Origin: Paenibacillus riograndensis SBR5
GTDB lineage: Bacteria; Bacillota; Bacilli; Paenibacillales; Paenibacillaceae
Assembly: GCF_000981585.1 (NCBI RefSeq)
Contig: NZ_LN831776.1
Coordinates: forward strand, 263,001-327,000
DNA length: 64,000 bases
Direction: 5' to 3'
Position 1 is the first letter of the stretch; every line of letters starts with the position of its first letter. The notes beneath the pieces were generated by a model. The model did no database searches. It was not told the origin of the DNA and was given only the letters and a program-made list of their open reading frames with translations. This document shows, one piece after another, positions 43,767-53,370 of this stretch. The translations under genes and the position numbers were made by a program.

Positions 43767-44594
43767 ATGAATAAAGCTGTGTTCAATAAAAGCCTTATCA
43801 CGCTTGTGATGCTGTCCCTGAGCGTTGTGATGATCGTTCCGTTCCTCTGGATGATCAGCACCTCGTTCAAGACCCCTGCTGAAGTATTCCAATATCCGAT
43901 CCAATGGATTCCCGTCCACTTCAACTGGAGCCATCATGTGAAGGTATGGACGGGAGAAAACAGTTTCATGCTCTATTATTTAAATTCCCTTAAAGTTTCA
44001 GTGCTTAGTACCATTGGTGCAGTCACACTCTCCTCACTCGCCGCCTATGGCTTCGCACGGATTCAGTTCAGAGGGCGGGATACCATGTTCATGGTGTATC
44101 TGTCCATGATGATGGTGCCGCCTCAGGTGCTGTTCGTGCCCAAATTCATCATGTTCGACTGGGCTGGCATCTACAACACCCACTGGGCGCTTATTCTGCC
44201 GGGGTTTTTCACCATCTTCGGAGTCTTCATGATGCGGCAGTTTTTCCTCTCTGTGCCTTATGAGATTTCGGAGGCCGCCTTTATTGACGGAGCCGGCCAC
44301 TTCCGGATCTTCTCCCGGATTATTCTGCCCATGGCCAAACCATCCATCGCTACTCTGGCCATCATCGACTTCTCCTGGCACTGGAATGATTACGAGAACG
44401 CCCTGGTCTTTCTAATCGATCATGACCTGTTCACCGTACCGCTGGGTCTGCAAAACTTCATTCTGGAGAACAACGTGGACTACAACGGCATGATGGCCGC
44501 TGCCACCGCCGGGATTATCCCGATGATTATCGTCTTCCTGATTGGCCAGAAATACATTATTGAAGGCGTGGCCAGTTCGGCGGTAAAGGGCTGA
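43767..44594 (+). CDS. Sugar ABC transporter permease (MalG/UgpE type)
   Basis: 275 aa, six helices. Characteristic N-terminal MIVPFLWMISTSFKTPAEVF; EAA loop ISEAAFIDGAGHFRIFSRII; C-terminus KYIIEGVASSAVKG. AAGGAGG lies before ATG 43767. Second membrane subunit of the CUT1-type importer. No clear terminator follows it. Confidence 0.93.
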   Translation: MNKAVFNKSLITLVMLSLSVVMIVPFLWMISTSFKTPAEVFQYPIQWIPVHFNWSHHVKVWTGENSFMLYYLNSLKVSVLSTIGAVTLSSLAAYGFARIQFRGRDTMFMVYLSMMMVPPQVLFVPKFIMFDWAGIYNTHWALILPGFFTIFGVFMMRQFFLSVPYEISEAAFIDGAGHFRIFSRIILPMAKPSIATLAIIDFSWHWNDYENALVFLIDHDLFTVPLGLQNFILENNVDYNGMMAAATAGIIPMIIVFLIGQKYIIEGVASSAVKG

Positions 44595-44675
44595 AATCAG
44601 GCTGCCGGGCGATCCTCAGCAGGCACAGCCTGTGTACCTGCCAAAATGGACTTTATGCTTTTTTACAGCCTTCTG

Positions 44676-44704
44676 TAGTTGTTGGGTCAGCTGGATAGTA
44701 TAAT
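44676..44704 (+). promoter_or_regulatory. Sigma-A-like promoter of hybrid kinase gene
   Basis: TAGTTG (44676-44681), 17-base spacer, TATAAT (44699-44704), 53 bases before the ATG. The -35 box is weak. Confidence 0.55.
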
Positions 44705-44757
44705 AGATCCAACTGCAATTCATTTCAGATCCAGAAGGCGAAGGTTGACTTAAAGAC

Positions 44758-47700
44758 ATGCTGGGAACCCTAAAAAAGCCGTTTATCGCTATCGTTGTTT
44801 TTATAGTATTCATCACCGCTGTCCGCTTAGTATGGACGAACTATCTGACGACTACGGATTATGCAAAAGCTCCGGCCGCCCAAGACGGCGTCTTGGACCT
44901 GCGGAATTTCAGCTTTACCGGACACCAGACGCTGCAGCTGAAAGGGGAGTGGACCTTTTACCCCTCTGTTCTGCTGGTTTCCGGTGCAGGCAGCGATAAC
45001 GGCAACGCTCCGGCAGCCCAAGCGGAAAAGGTGTTCGTACCCGATTTGTGGGACGGATATTTCCCGCAGGATGGCTCAGCGTTCCATTATGGAACTTACC
45101 GCTTGCAAATCAGGCTGGATCAAGAGACGAAACAAACCTTCGCCATGAAAATATCCAGAATAGGCAATGCCTCATCGGTGTATGTAAACGGTCAATTGCT
45201 GGCCTCCTCCGGGCACCCGTCCTCCGATCCCGGCAAACATCAGGCGCAAAATGTTCCTTATACCGTAACCATTCCTGCCGGGAGCCCCACGCTGGATCTG
45301 GTCATTGAGGTATCCCATGATGCCGGCAAAGGGGGAATCGAGAGAGCGATCCGCTTCGGTACGGTCGATGCCATTCAACAACGGAATTCCCTACTGGTCG
45401 GACTGCAGCTGCTGCTCTGCGTCATTCTTTTCATAAATGCTCTATACGGCGTAATCCTGCGTCTCTTGAGCTCCAACAAAGGGTTGAGCTACTTTGCCTT
45501 TTTTATGATATTCACTCTGTTCAGCGTACTGATTTCCGATGACAGGCTGCTCTTCCAATGGTTCCATATGGGCGATGCCTGGGAGATAAAGATTGTGTAT
45601 CTCACTTATATCGGTGTCAATGCCTTCATGTGCCTATTGATCAACAGCCTGTTTCCTTCCCGCGTCCCTAAAGTGACAACGCACATTATAGCCTTTTGCT
45701 GGACCCTATATGCCCTGTTTATCCTGATATCCCCATCATCATATATTCAGGCTACATCCAAACTATTGCTTGTACTCGGCCTCACCTCGGTCATTCTGGG
45801 CGGCCACATCCTCCGCAGAGCCATTCAGCAAAAAGAAGATGTCATCTTCCTGCTGCTCGCCTGCATCGGCATAGGAATCAATATTCTGTGGTCGGCATTC
45901 ATGCACCTTTCACCCGAGAATGAACTCATCCATTATCCGTTTGACCTGATTTTCGCCCTGCTTGCCTTTGCGGCGTTCTGGTTCAAACGATTCTTCCATG
46001 CGATCGATCAGTCGTTGCTGCTGGCCGGGAAGCTGCAGCTTGAAGATAAACGGAAGGATGAGTTTCTGGTCAATACCTCGCATGAACTGCGCAATCCGCT
46101 GCAGGGGATCTCAACGATGCTGCAGGTGATCCTGGATGATCAGTCCCATCCGGTTCACCCGAAGCAGCAGGAACGTGTGGAGATCATTAAAAAAGTCAGC
46201 AGCCGGATGAGCTTCATGCTGGACGATTTGATCGACATCACCCGTCTGAAAGAACAAACCATTCCGCTGGAAATTAAGCCAGTGCGGCTGCAGTCGGTCG
46301 TCTCCGGTGTGCTGGACATGATTAAAGTCATGCTGGATGGAAAGCCGGTCCAGCTGCGGGCAGACATTGAGGATACCTTCCCTGCCGTTCAGGCCGATGA
46401 ACAGCGGGTGATCCAAATCCTGTTCAATTTACTGCATAATGCGGTGAAATTTACGGATAAAGGCTTCATCACCGTTCGTGCTGTAAGAAAGGGGCCTATG
46501 GCCGAGGTGCAGGTGGAGGATACCGGGATCGGAATTCCCGAAGAAGCGCTGCTCCAGATTTTTCATCCCTATGAGCAGGCGGACAACCATTTCAAACGGG
46601 CCAGCGGCGGTTTTGGCCTCGGACTGAGTATTTGCAGACAATTAGTGGAGCTTCATGGGGGAACGATCACTGCGGAATCGTCTTTGGGCGAAAAAACCCT
46701 CTTCCGGTTCACGCTGCCATTAGGGGACGGCAATCCTGCGGAAGAAGACTTCCAACCGTCATCCCTTACGAACTTATCCGTGCCTTTGGATGAGATTGCG
46801 GCTGCAGCGGAACCCCCTGTTGAACGGGGCATTTCCCCCAATGAATCTGGAGCACCTGCATGCCGGCTTTTGATTGTAGATGACGATGCGGTGAATCTGA
46901 ATGTGCTTGCCCAAATGCTGGAAACGGAAGGGTATGTGATCGACGCCGTAACAAGCGCGGAACTGGCGCTGGCCGAAACCAAGCGGCAACGGTACGATCT
47001 TGTCATTACGGATGTCATGATGCCGCATATGTCCGGTTACGAGCTGACAGAGCTCATCCGCGAGCGGTTCAATATTTCGGAACTGCCGATCCTGCTGTTA
47101 ACGGCCAGAGTCCGGACGGAGGATATCTTGACCGGATTCCGGGCAGGGGCCAATGACTATGTCAAAAAGCCTGTAGATGCCTGGGAGTTAAAGGCCCGGG
47201 TGCACGCATTGACCCAGCTGAAGACCTCCATCGACGACCGTCTGCGGATGGAGAGTGCATGGCTGCAGTCGCAAATCCAGCCTCACTTTCTGTTCAACAC
47301 TTTGAACTCCATTGCCGCATTGGGCATGATTGATTTCAATAAAATGCAGACCTTGCTCGATGAATTCAGCAATTACCTGCGCCTAAGCTTTGATTTCAAG
47401 AACGCGTCTCCACTTGTCCCGCTTGAGCATGAGCTTTCTCTCGTCCGTTCCTATGTCTATATTGAAAAGGAACGTTTCGGCAGCCGGTTAACGGTGGTGT
47501 GGAATATCGAAAGCGGGATTGATATCCTCATTCCGCCCTTGTCGATCCAGCCTCTGGTTGAGAATGCCATCAAGCACGGGCTCCTCAGCCGAAACCGGGG
47601 CGGAACCGTATCGGTTAACGTCTGCAGGTTAGCCGAAATGGTTGACATTTCAATCATCGATGACGGAGGCGGAATGGACAAGGATTACCTGAGCCAGCTC

Positions 47701-47856
47701 CTGACCTATTCGAACCGGTCCTCCAGCCGAAGCGGCATCGGCCTTATCAATATTAACCGCCGATTGATGCAGCAGTTCGGCACAGGCCTGGATATTCAAA
47801 GTTCGCTGGACCAGGGAACCTGTGTCAGCTTTCAGATTCCATACCAAAAAGGATGA
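44758..47856 (+). CDS. 7TMR-DISM hybrid sensor with two kinase cores and a receiver
   Basis: 1032 aa. Order: helix (about 8-28), extracellular jelly-roll sensor (about 35-205), seven-helix 7TMR-DISM block (about 210-410), HisKA with H in NTSHELRNPLQ (about H442), HATPase_c (DTGIGIP, GFGLGLS), receiver with D752 in VITDVMMPHMSG and K in YVKKPV, then a LytS/YesM-type His_kinase with H843 in QIQPHFLFNTLNSIA and a second HATPase_c (QPLVENAIKHG, SRSGIGLININ). The ribosome-binding site is weak and the ATG is the first in frame. It converges on a SARP-type response regulator, a likely partner, with stops inside a shared hairpin. Confidence 0.9.
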   Translation: MLGTLKKPFIAIVVFIVFITAVRLVWTNYLTTTDYAKAPAAQDGVLDLRNFSFTGHQTLQLKGEWTFYPSVLLVSGAGSDNGNAPAAQAEKVFVPDLWDGYFPQDGSAFHYGTYRLQIRLDQETKQTFAMKISRIGNASSVYVNGQLLASSGHPSSDPGKHQAQNVPYTVTIPAGSPTLDLVIEVSHDAGKGGIERAIRFGTVDAIQQRNSLLVGLQLLLCVILFINALYGVILRLLSSNKGLSYFAFFMIFTLFSVLISDDRLLFQWFHMGDAWEIKIVYLTYIGVNAFMCLLINSLFPSRVPKVTTHIIAFCWTLYALFILISPSSYIQATSKLLLVLGLTSVILGGHILRRAIQQKEDVIFLLLACIGIGINILWSAFMHLSPENELIHYPFDLIFALLAFAAFWFKRFFHAIDQSLLLAGKLQLEDKRKDEFLVNTSHELRNPLQGISTMLQVILDDQSHPVHPKQQERVEIIKKVSSRMSFMLDDLIDITRLKEQTIPLEIKPVRLQSVVSGVLDMIKVMLDGKPVQLRADIEDTFPAVQADEQRVIQILFNLLHNAVKFTDKGFITVRAVRKGPMAEVQVEDTGIGIPEEALLQIFHPYEQADNHFKRASGGFGLGLSICRQLVELHGGTITAESSLGEKTLFRFTLPLGDGNPAEEDFQPSSLTNLSVPLDEIAAAAEPPVERGISPNESGAPACRLLIVDDDAVNLNVLAQMLETEGYVIDAVTSAELALAETKRQRYDLVITDVMMPHMSGYELTELIRERFNISELPILLLTARVRTEDILTGFRAGANDYVKKPVDAWELKARVHALTQLKTSIDDRLRMESAWLQSQIQPHFLFNTLNSIAALGMIDFNKMQTLLDEFSNYLRLSFDFKNASPLVPLEHELSLVRSYVYIEKERFGSRLTVVWNIESGIDILIPPLSIQPLVENAIKHGLLSRNRGGTVSVNVCRLAEMVDISIIDDGGGMDKDYLSQLLTYSNRSSSRSGIGLININRRLMQQFGTGLDIQSSLDQGTCVSFQIPYQKG

Positions 47857-47878
47857 ATCCGGGGATTCATCCTTTTTG
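47846..47878. terminator. Bidirectional terminator spanning both stop codons
   Basis: AAAAAGGATGAATCC pairs perfectly with GGATTCATCCTTTTT. The stem contains both converging stop codons (TGA at 47854-47856 and the minus-strand stop at 47867-47869). Confidence 0.92.
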
Positions 47879-49009
47879 CCGTTTCTTTTCCCAATCCTTA
47901 TACCATTTCACAATCTCCTGGTTTGGCTTCTCGGACAGCTCCGCTTCCATAATCGTCTCCAGCAGCGCATACTGCCTTTGCACCAGAAAATGAAATCCCA
48001 TCCTGTCGCAGATTTTCAAATATAATAATTGCGCCTGTTCTTCTAACGGATAGCGGGAGCAAATATGCTCAATATGCTTGAAGGCCTGTTCAAGATCTTC
48101 GCTCTTCACATACCAATGAACCAGGTTCTGCTTCAGCCGGATCCACTGCAGCTGGAATCTCTGTCTTTCCAGCTCTGCCCACACATAGTCATACCCTTCC
48201 AGATATTCGCTCTTGAACAATTTCAGGATGCGTTCATATTCAGACACCGTGTCCTTGGAGAGCTCCATGCCGGCCTTAACAAAGCGGTCAAACTCGTCGA
48301 CGTCCAGATAGATCCCTTCCAGCTTCAGCAGATAGCCGTCGGCCGTATTTTGAAGAAGAATCCGGTCTCTACTAAAGGGCTCAAGCATTCTTCGGATATG
48401 ATAAACAGCGGTATATAACTGCGAGTAGGCTCTATTCAGATCAAAATCGGCCCAAAGCAATTCGATTAAAGTTGCTTTGCTGACCACTTTGCCGCGATGA
48501 TGAAGAAGATAAAAAAAGATTTCCTGCGCTTTCGCCGTTCTCCATTGAAGCGGTGCACGTTCCTGCGTTCCTTCATATATCCTGAATTCGTCGAACATTA
48601 AGAACTTCCAATTTTTAGGTTTCGCTGTTGAAGAAGCCGCTATCCCGGCCTTCAGATGGGAATTCAATCTCTGAACCGTAAGACTGAGGCGGTCCGGATG
48701 AACCGGTTTCAGCACATAATCGAGCGCATTGAGCTCAAACGCTTTAATCGCATATTCATCATATGCCGTGACAAATACAACCTGCAGACTAGGCTTGTGT
48801 TCCAACAGCATTTCAGCCAGCTCGATCCCGTTCAGCTCCGGAATATGGATATCCAGAAATACGATATCGATATCCGTCTCTTCCACCATTTGTTTCCCCT
48901 GAAGCGGGTCGGTATATTTGCCGGCAATTTCAAAATCGCCGAGCATCAGCAGCTGGTGCTCCAAATATTTCAACGCCAATTCTTCATCGTCAATCAGGAT
49001 TGCTTTCAT
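47867..49009 (-). CDS. Response regulator with OmpR-type and BTAD (SARP-like) output
   Basis: 380 aa. Receiver (ILIDDEELALKYLEHQLLML; phospho-Asp in VFLDIHIPELNG; YVLKPV), then a winged helix (RTAKAQEIFFYLLHHRGKVV, LLWADFDLNRAYSQLYTAVY) and a C-terminal bacterial transcriptional activation domain made of TPR-like helices (FDRFVKAGMELSKDTVSEYE onward). ATG 49009 has GGAG 7 bases before it. The likely kinase is the convergent hybrid sensor; its double kinase core and this regulator may form one pathway that controls the adjacent SLH protein gene. The target is inferred. Confidence 0.88.
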   Translation of the reverse strand: MKAILIDDEELALKYLEHQLLMLGDFEIAGKYTDPLQGKQMVEETDIDIVFLDIHIPELNGIELAEMLLEHKPSLQVVFVTAYDEYAIKAFELNALDYVLKPVHPDRLSLTVQRLNSHLKAGIAASSTAKPKNWKFLMFDEFRIYEGTQERAPLQWRTAKAQEIFFYLLHHRGKVVSKATLIELLWADFDLNRAYSQLYTAVYHIRRMLEPFSRDRILLQNTADGYLLKLEGIYLDVDEFDRFVKAGMELSKDTVSEYERILKLFKSEYLEGYDYVWAELERQRFQLQWIRLKQNLVHWYVKSEDLEQAFKHIEHICSRYPLEEQAQLLYLKICDRMGFHFLVQRQYALLETIMEAELSEKPNQEIVKWYKDWEKKRQKG

Positions 49010-49119
49010 TCGGATCTCCTTCACAACGGGTAAATCGGTACAACCGTATGTTCATTATACTTCAAATTGTAATGATTTGGGGGTTGAAGGAAAATAACCT
49101 CTCCTTCAACCCCCATAGT

Positions 49120-52100
49120 TTATTCTGAGACCAGTTGTTCCTTCTGTTCACCGTCAATCCGGTATTTATGATCAATCACGGCTTCCTGGATATCCCGGTA
49201 TGCCCAATGGCTGCCGGAAACATCCGGGAACTTGGTGGCATCCGCTCCATACAACGGACCCCGGTCAAACATCTGATTAACCATTACTACAGCTTCAGCC
49301 CGGGTCAGATAGGCATTCGGTTTGAAGCTGCCGTCAGGGTATCCCTTGAATAGGCCAGCCGTCAGGTTGGCTTCGATCACCGATTGCGCCCAGTGCCCGG
49401 CCGTATCGTTGAAGCTGGACTTGCCGTCTGCCGATACCGCAAGTTTCATGTAATTGGCGGCAACGGCTGCCATCTCCGCTCTCGTGATCGGCGCAGCCGC
49501 CCGGAACTGTCCGTTCGGATCGCCCTTCATAATACCCTGTGCGTTAACAAAAGCGATGGCTCTTGCAGCATAATGCCGTACAGCCACATCCCCGAAAGGA
49601 AGACTGCCAACAGCCGCATTGGCATCGTACCCCAGATTTCTGGCGATCATAAGCGCCATCTGTGCACGCGTTACTTGTTCGTCCGGCTTGAATTCGCCGT
49701 CCGGGAATCCGACGATGTACGCTCCGTGTGAAGCGGCAGCCTGATTATTGAAGTTGATGATTGTAAAGGTGCTGAACTTCGTTACCGAAAATTCCAGCCC
49801 AAGCAATCCCTCTTTGTAGGTGACGGCCTTTCCTTTTACGACTTCTTTCTGGCCGTCGGTATGCTCGATGAAGATGCCCAGCTGCGCCAGGAACGCATTG
49901 CGCTCCGCTTCATTCGCAGGCAGTTTCACATCTTTAAGCGGCAGGATCAGGGTTACGGCCCGGCTGGACAAATTCGTTTCGATGGTCATCGGTCTGGCGA
50001 CCACTTCAATTTTGTTGTTTCCCGCCACTTCGCGGACAACGGCTTCGAGTGTAGCCCTCTTTTCGATTTCATTCCGCTCCGTTGCAGATTTTACCGGCAC
50101 GAGCCGGAAATAGAAGTCCTGTGCGATTCCGTCCAGAGAAGCGTTCGGAATGCGGATAATAGCATTTTCTGTATACATTTCAAGCACGATGCCGTTCTCT
50201 TTAAGCAACTTGGCTGTCTCCACCGGAATTTGGACATTTACTTCGCCGACTTTGTCTGCCGCATCCGGAATGACCACACGGGCGATGCTTTGTCCCGTCT
50301 CCTTCGCTTTCTTTACCGCTTCCTCTGCCTTATCCTTGGTAAAGCGTACCAGGTCTGTTATCGTTCCATCATTGCGGGTCGTCCGCTGGACCGGCACTTT
50401 AGTGATGCCAGCCGCAGTCGCTCCACCGATGGCCACATCCACTTCAATGACTTCGGTTTTGGTTTTGTCAGGAGCAGGGACGTAGCCTCCGCCGCTGGAA
50501 GGCTCCTGTGAAACCCTGCCTGCGCGGACCACCTGAATCTGGTATTGTCCCAGCTTAACGCCTGGATGCTTCGCATCGACAATATCCACTTGGATGATAT
50601 TCAGTCCTTCCTGCAGTGGAAGCTTGCTCCAGTCTCCGCCAGGAACCTCCACTCCGTTCAGGCTTACTTTAACCAGCGTGTTATCATTTCCTGTCGGGGC
50701 AAGGTTCAAGGCGATGCTATCCGTTTCGTTAGGCACGGACGCCTTATATCCACCCGATACATCCGGTTGGAATCCCGGAGTCAGCGGAACCGCCTTATCC
50801 CCGACAGTCAATCCCAGACCGTTCTTAGGCAGCTTGCCTTCGTCTGCGATATATTTGGAATCGTCGCCAAGGTCAATCCCCGGCTGCAGTCCCGTAAGCG
50901 GGTTATTCCCATTGCCCTTCTCGGTGACATTGCCGAGTTTAGGATCGTAGCTCAATAAGCCGCCCTTATGATCAGCCGGGATTGAAACGATAAGTTCATT
51001 GCCGTGAATCTCAAAAGGCTCCTTAAGCGGCACTCCGCCGTAAGTGAATCCGGCCAGACTGGTGAAGTCGTTGATCGGCTTGTTGAACACCAGCTTCAGC
51101 TTGCCCTCTTCAGGATAAGCAGCAATGAGCCGGAGCGGAATAATATCATTTTCCTTCGTTATGCCAGTCTGATTGCCGGCATTGATCGGCCGCAGCTCGT
51201 TCAGGATGTTTCCTTCAGCAGTAACACCTCCGGCTGCATCATCGTACTCTACGATCAATGCATCGTCCGGCCCGAGTGCTTCCTCCAGAACGACTTCTGC
51301 TTTATTGCCTTGTATAGATTTTACAGCCACCACTTTCCGTCCATCAATCTTGAGTCCGGCAAAATCAGCCTCGTTAAGCACAGCGCCGACATTCTGATTG
51401 AATGTCAGAACGGCCTGAGCCGGATTCTTGTCATCAACCGCTACATGAGTCAACTGGAGCTGCGGAACGGTAAACGGCACCAGCTTTGTTTCCGTTCTCA
51501 CTTCATCGCCGAACGTCTTGCTGGAAGTCACTGCAATGTGATACGATCCCGGCGCAAGTGGACCCGGCATTTTAGTATCCCATGTGTATACGGCATCGGA
51601 AACGGTAATACCCACCTCCAGGTCGAACAGATAGGCATCGGGATGAGCATCCACATTATAGACGCTGGCCGTTACCGTAGAATCCAGTGCAGTCTGTCCA
51701 GACACGGGCACCGGGAAGTCGGCTCCATAGACCTCTATACCGGAAGCAGGCTCCTGAATCTGCAAAGAATCACCGAATGGCCCGTTTGCGATAAGTGTAA
51801 AATCCGTAACCGGCGTCTCTTCGGGACCCTGTGCCTCTATCGCGGATTGTCCGGAATCATATTCGATTCTTACCACAGGATCGTTAGTCAAGGGGCTCGC
51901 CAGGGTCAGGATGATGACCCGGGGATCTTTGTCCGATACTACAGCATGCGTAACATCAACCAATTTTCCGTCCAGTGTAACTCTGAAGTCGTCCGTAGTA
52001 TCCGCATCGTCTGCATTGAACTTGACCGGTTTGTCAAAAACAACCGATACCTGATTGTTTGTTCCCTCTGTATAGCTGGCGCTGTTAGCTACCGGCGGCT

Positions 52101-53370
52101 GCTTGACCAGCCCGTCAATCGCATCCGCAAGACTCTTGCGGGCAGCCGCAATCTCTTCAGGGGAGGCATGCTCGTCTTCAAGGACGGCTGTGGCTGCATC
52201 CGATGCTGCTTTCAGCACCGCCAGAGACTCCTTCGTATAGACCGGCGGAGCAAGGTCAAGATAGCCTTGTGCTGTGCCGATATCCTGTTTCAACGGCGTA
52301 TTGTCCACCAGCGTGATGGTTGTGTTGATGCTGGTGGCTGCATCGCCTTCCATGCCGCCATATTCAACGAGATAGGCATCCACCTTGTTGTCGCTTGCAT
52401 AATCGTTCCACTTGCCGTTCGCAAAGATATGCATCACATGCTCGTAAGTGTAGTCATTGGGTTCTCCCGCGTCCCAGTTATTGTGCATGGTCTTGTTGCT
52501 GCCGAGACCATAAGTTGCATTGGTGACCGTAGCGGTATCATTAATGCCGCCTTGAGCGATATACCCCTTGTAGAAGGGAAGCCCGAATTGGCCGCCGTAC
52601 TGCAGTTTCCCCTCCGGTCCTGTCACCCAACGCCAATCGCCATAGCCAATTCCGCTGCTCTGCAAAGTGGAAACGCGCGTTGTGGCTTTTCCGTTTGCAT
52701 CTTCAGCCCGATCCACATCTTTACCGCCAATCCAGCCAATCCCCTGTGCCTTTTCGGCAATAAAGGCGTTTTCCTCCGGGTCGGTAATCGTCGCCAGATA
52801 CCCTTGGCGTCCATAATAGGTCCGCAGCTCGGCACTCGCCCGGGCTTCCGGCCATTCGATGTCGGTATCCGTTACATATTCATAAAAATGGCCATTTTTA
52901 GCAAAAGCGAGGACGGGGCCAAGGCCGAAGGTTACGCTGCGTTCTCCAGCGGACGTGAAATTAAGTTTGGCATTTTCCAATACCGTCTGATAGACCCCAA
53001 TGCTTGCATTGCCCGTTAATATATAAACGCCGTTTCCCTTGCTGGAGTTAACCGTTATTCCCGTACCTGCCGTTTCAAACGTGATCACATCTCCCGTCTG
53101 AAATCCGTTAATGACAACAGTGGCACCAGTCATCATTTCACCGGTATTCCCGGTAATAAAGAGTTCCGGGAAAGTTAAATTTACAGCTCCGCTTTCCTTA
53201 TTAAAACTCCGGTACTTTTCCGAAGTGAAAATCTGCTCTGATCCGTCATTTCCAATGGCCGCATGGGCCGCTGGTCCGGGAATCGCTAAGTTAACGGCAA
53301 CCAGCGCAAATGACAAAGAGGTTGCCAGACTGCGGGACCATCTTTTGTTCTGTTTCTTTGATGTTGTCAT
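49120..53370 (-). CDS. Giant SLH-domain surface protein with C-type-lectin-like domain
   Basis: 1416 aa, exported. A signal peptide ends in GPAAHAAIG (about residue 37). The region about 150-345 is C-type-lectin-like: YEYVTDTDIEWPEARASAEL, GYLATITDPEENAFI, GIGWIGGKD, and the WND/EPN-like AGEPNDYTYEHVMHIF with GKWNDYAS. Then a helical FIVAR-like hairpin (about 370-430), several SwmB-like Ig repeats (VSVVFDKPVKF, LTFNQNVGAVL, LKLVFNKPINDF) and a long unknown region. Three SLH repeats close it (AYIVGFPDGEFKPDEQVTRA at about 1212, GDPNGQFRAAAPITRAE, YPDGSFKPNAYLTRAE), anchoring it to cell-wall polymer. The ligand is probably a carbohydrate. GAGGAG lies before ATG 53370. Confidence 0.93.
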   Translation of the reverse strand: MTTSKKQNKRWSRSLATSLSFALVAVNLAIPGPAAHAAIGNDGSEQIFTSEKYRSFNKESGAVNLTFPELFITGNTGEMMTGATVVINGFQTGDVITFETAGTGITVNSSKGNGVYILTGNASIGVYQTVLENAKLNFTSAGERSVTFGLGPVLAFAKNGHFYEYVTDTDIEWPEARASAELRTYYGRQGYLATITDPEENAFIAEKAQGIGWIGGKDVDRAEDANGKATTRVSTLQSSGIGYGDWRWVTGPEGKLQYGGQFGLPFYKGYIAQGGINDTATVTNATYGLGSNKTMHNNWDAGEPNDYTYEHVMHIFANGKWNDYASDNKVDAYLVEYGGMEGDAATSINTTITLVDNTPLKQDIGTAQGYLDLAPPVYTKESLAVLKAASDAATAVLEDEHASPEEIAAARKSLADAIDGLVKQPPVANSASYTEGTNNQVSVVFDKPVKFNADDADTTDDFRVTLDGKLVDVTHAVVSDKDPRVIILTLASPLTNDPVVRIEYDSGQSAIEAQGPEETPVTDFTLIANGPFGDSLQIQEPASGIEVYGADFPVPVSGQTALDSTVTASVYNVDAHPDAYLFDLEVGITVSDAVYTWDTKMPGPLAPGSYHIAVTSSKTFGDEVRTETKLVPFTVPQLQLTHVAVDDKNPAQAVLTFNQNVGAVLNEADFAGLKIDGRKVVAVKSIQGNKAEVVLEEALGPDDALIVEYDDAAGGVTAEGNILNELRPINAGNQTGITKENDIIPLRLIAAYPEEGKLKLVFNKPINDFTSLAGFTYGGVPLKEPFEIHGNELIVSIPADHKGGLLSYDPKLGNVTEKGNGNNPLTGLQPGIDLGDDSKYIADEGKLPKNGLGLTVGDKAVPLTPGFQPDVSGGYKASVPNETDSIALNLAPTGNDNTLVKVSLNGVEVPGGDWSKLPLQEGLNIIQVDIVDAKHPGVKLGQYQIQVVRAGRVSQEPSSGGGYVPAPDKTKTEVIEVDVAIGGATAAGITKVPVQRTTRNDGTITDLVRFTKDKAEEAVKKAKETGQSIARVVIPDAADKVGEVNVQIPVETAKLLKENGIVLEMYTENAIIRIPNASLDGIAQDFYFRLVPVKSATERNEIEKRATLEAVVREVAGNNKIEVVARPMTIETNLSSRAVTLILPLKDVKLPANEAERNAFLAQLGIFIEHTDGQKEVVKGKAVTYKEGLLGLEFSVTKFSTFTIINFNNQAAASHGAYIVGFPDGEFKPDEQVTRAQMALMIARNLGYDANAAVGSLPFGDVAVRHYAARAIAFVNAQGIMKGDPNGQFRAAAPITRAEMAAVAANYMKLAVSADGKSSFNDTAGHWAQSVIEANLTAGLFKGYPDGSFKPNAYLTRAEAVVMVNQMFDRGPLYGADATKFPDVSGSHWAYRDIQEAVIDHKYRIDGEQKEQLVSE

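Noticed and set aside
51004..53019. A 671-codon plus-strand frame inside the SLH protein gene
   Set aside because: Antisense to a well-supported gene with SLH and signal-peptide features; composition-driven shadow with no ribosome-binding site.
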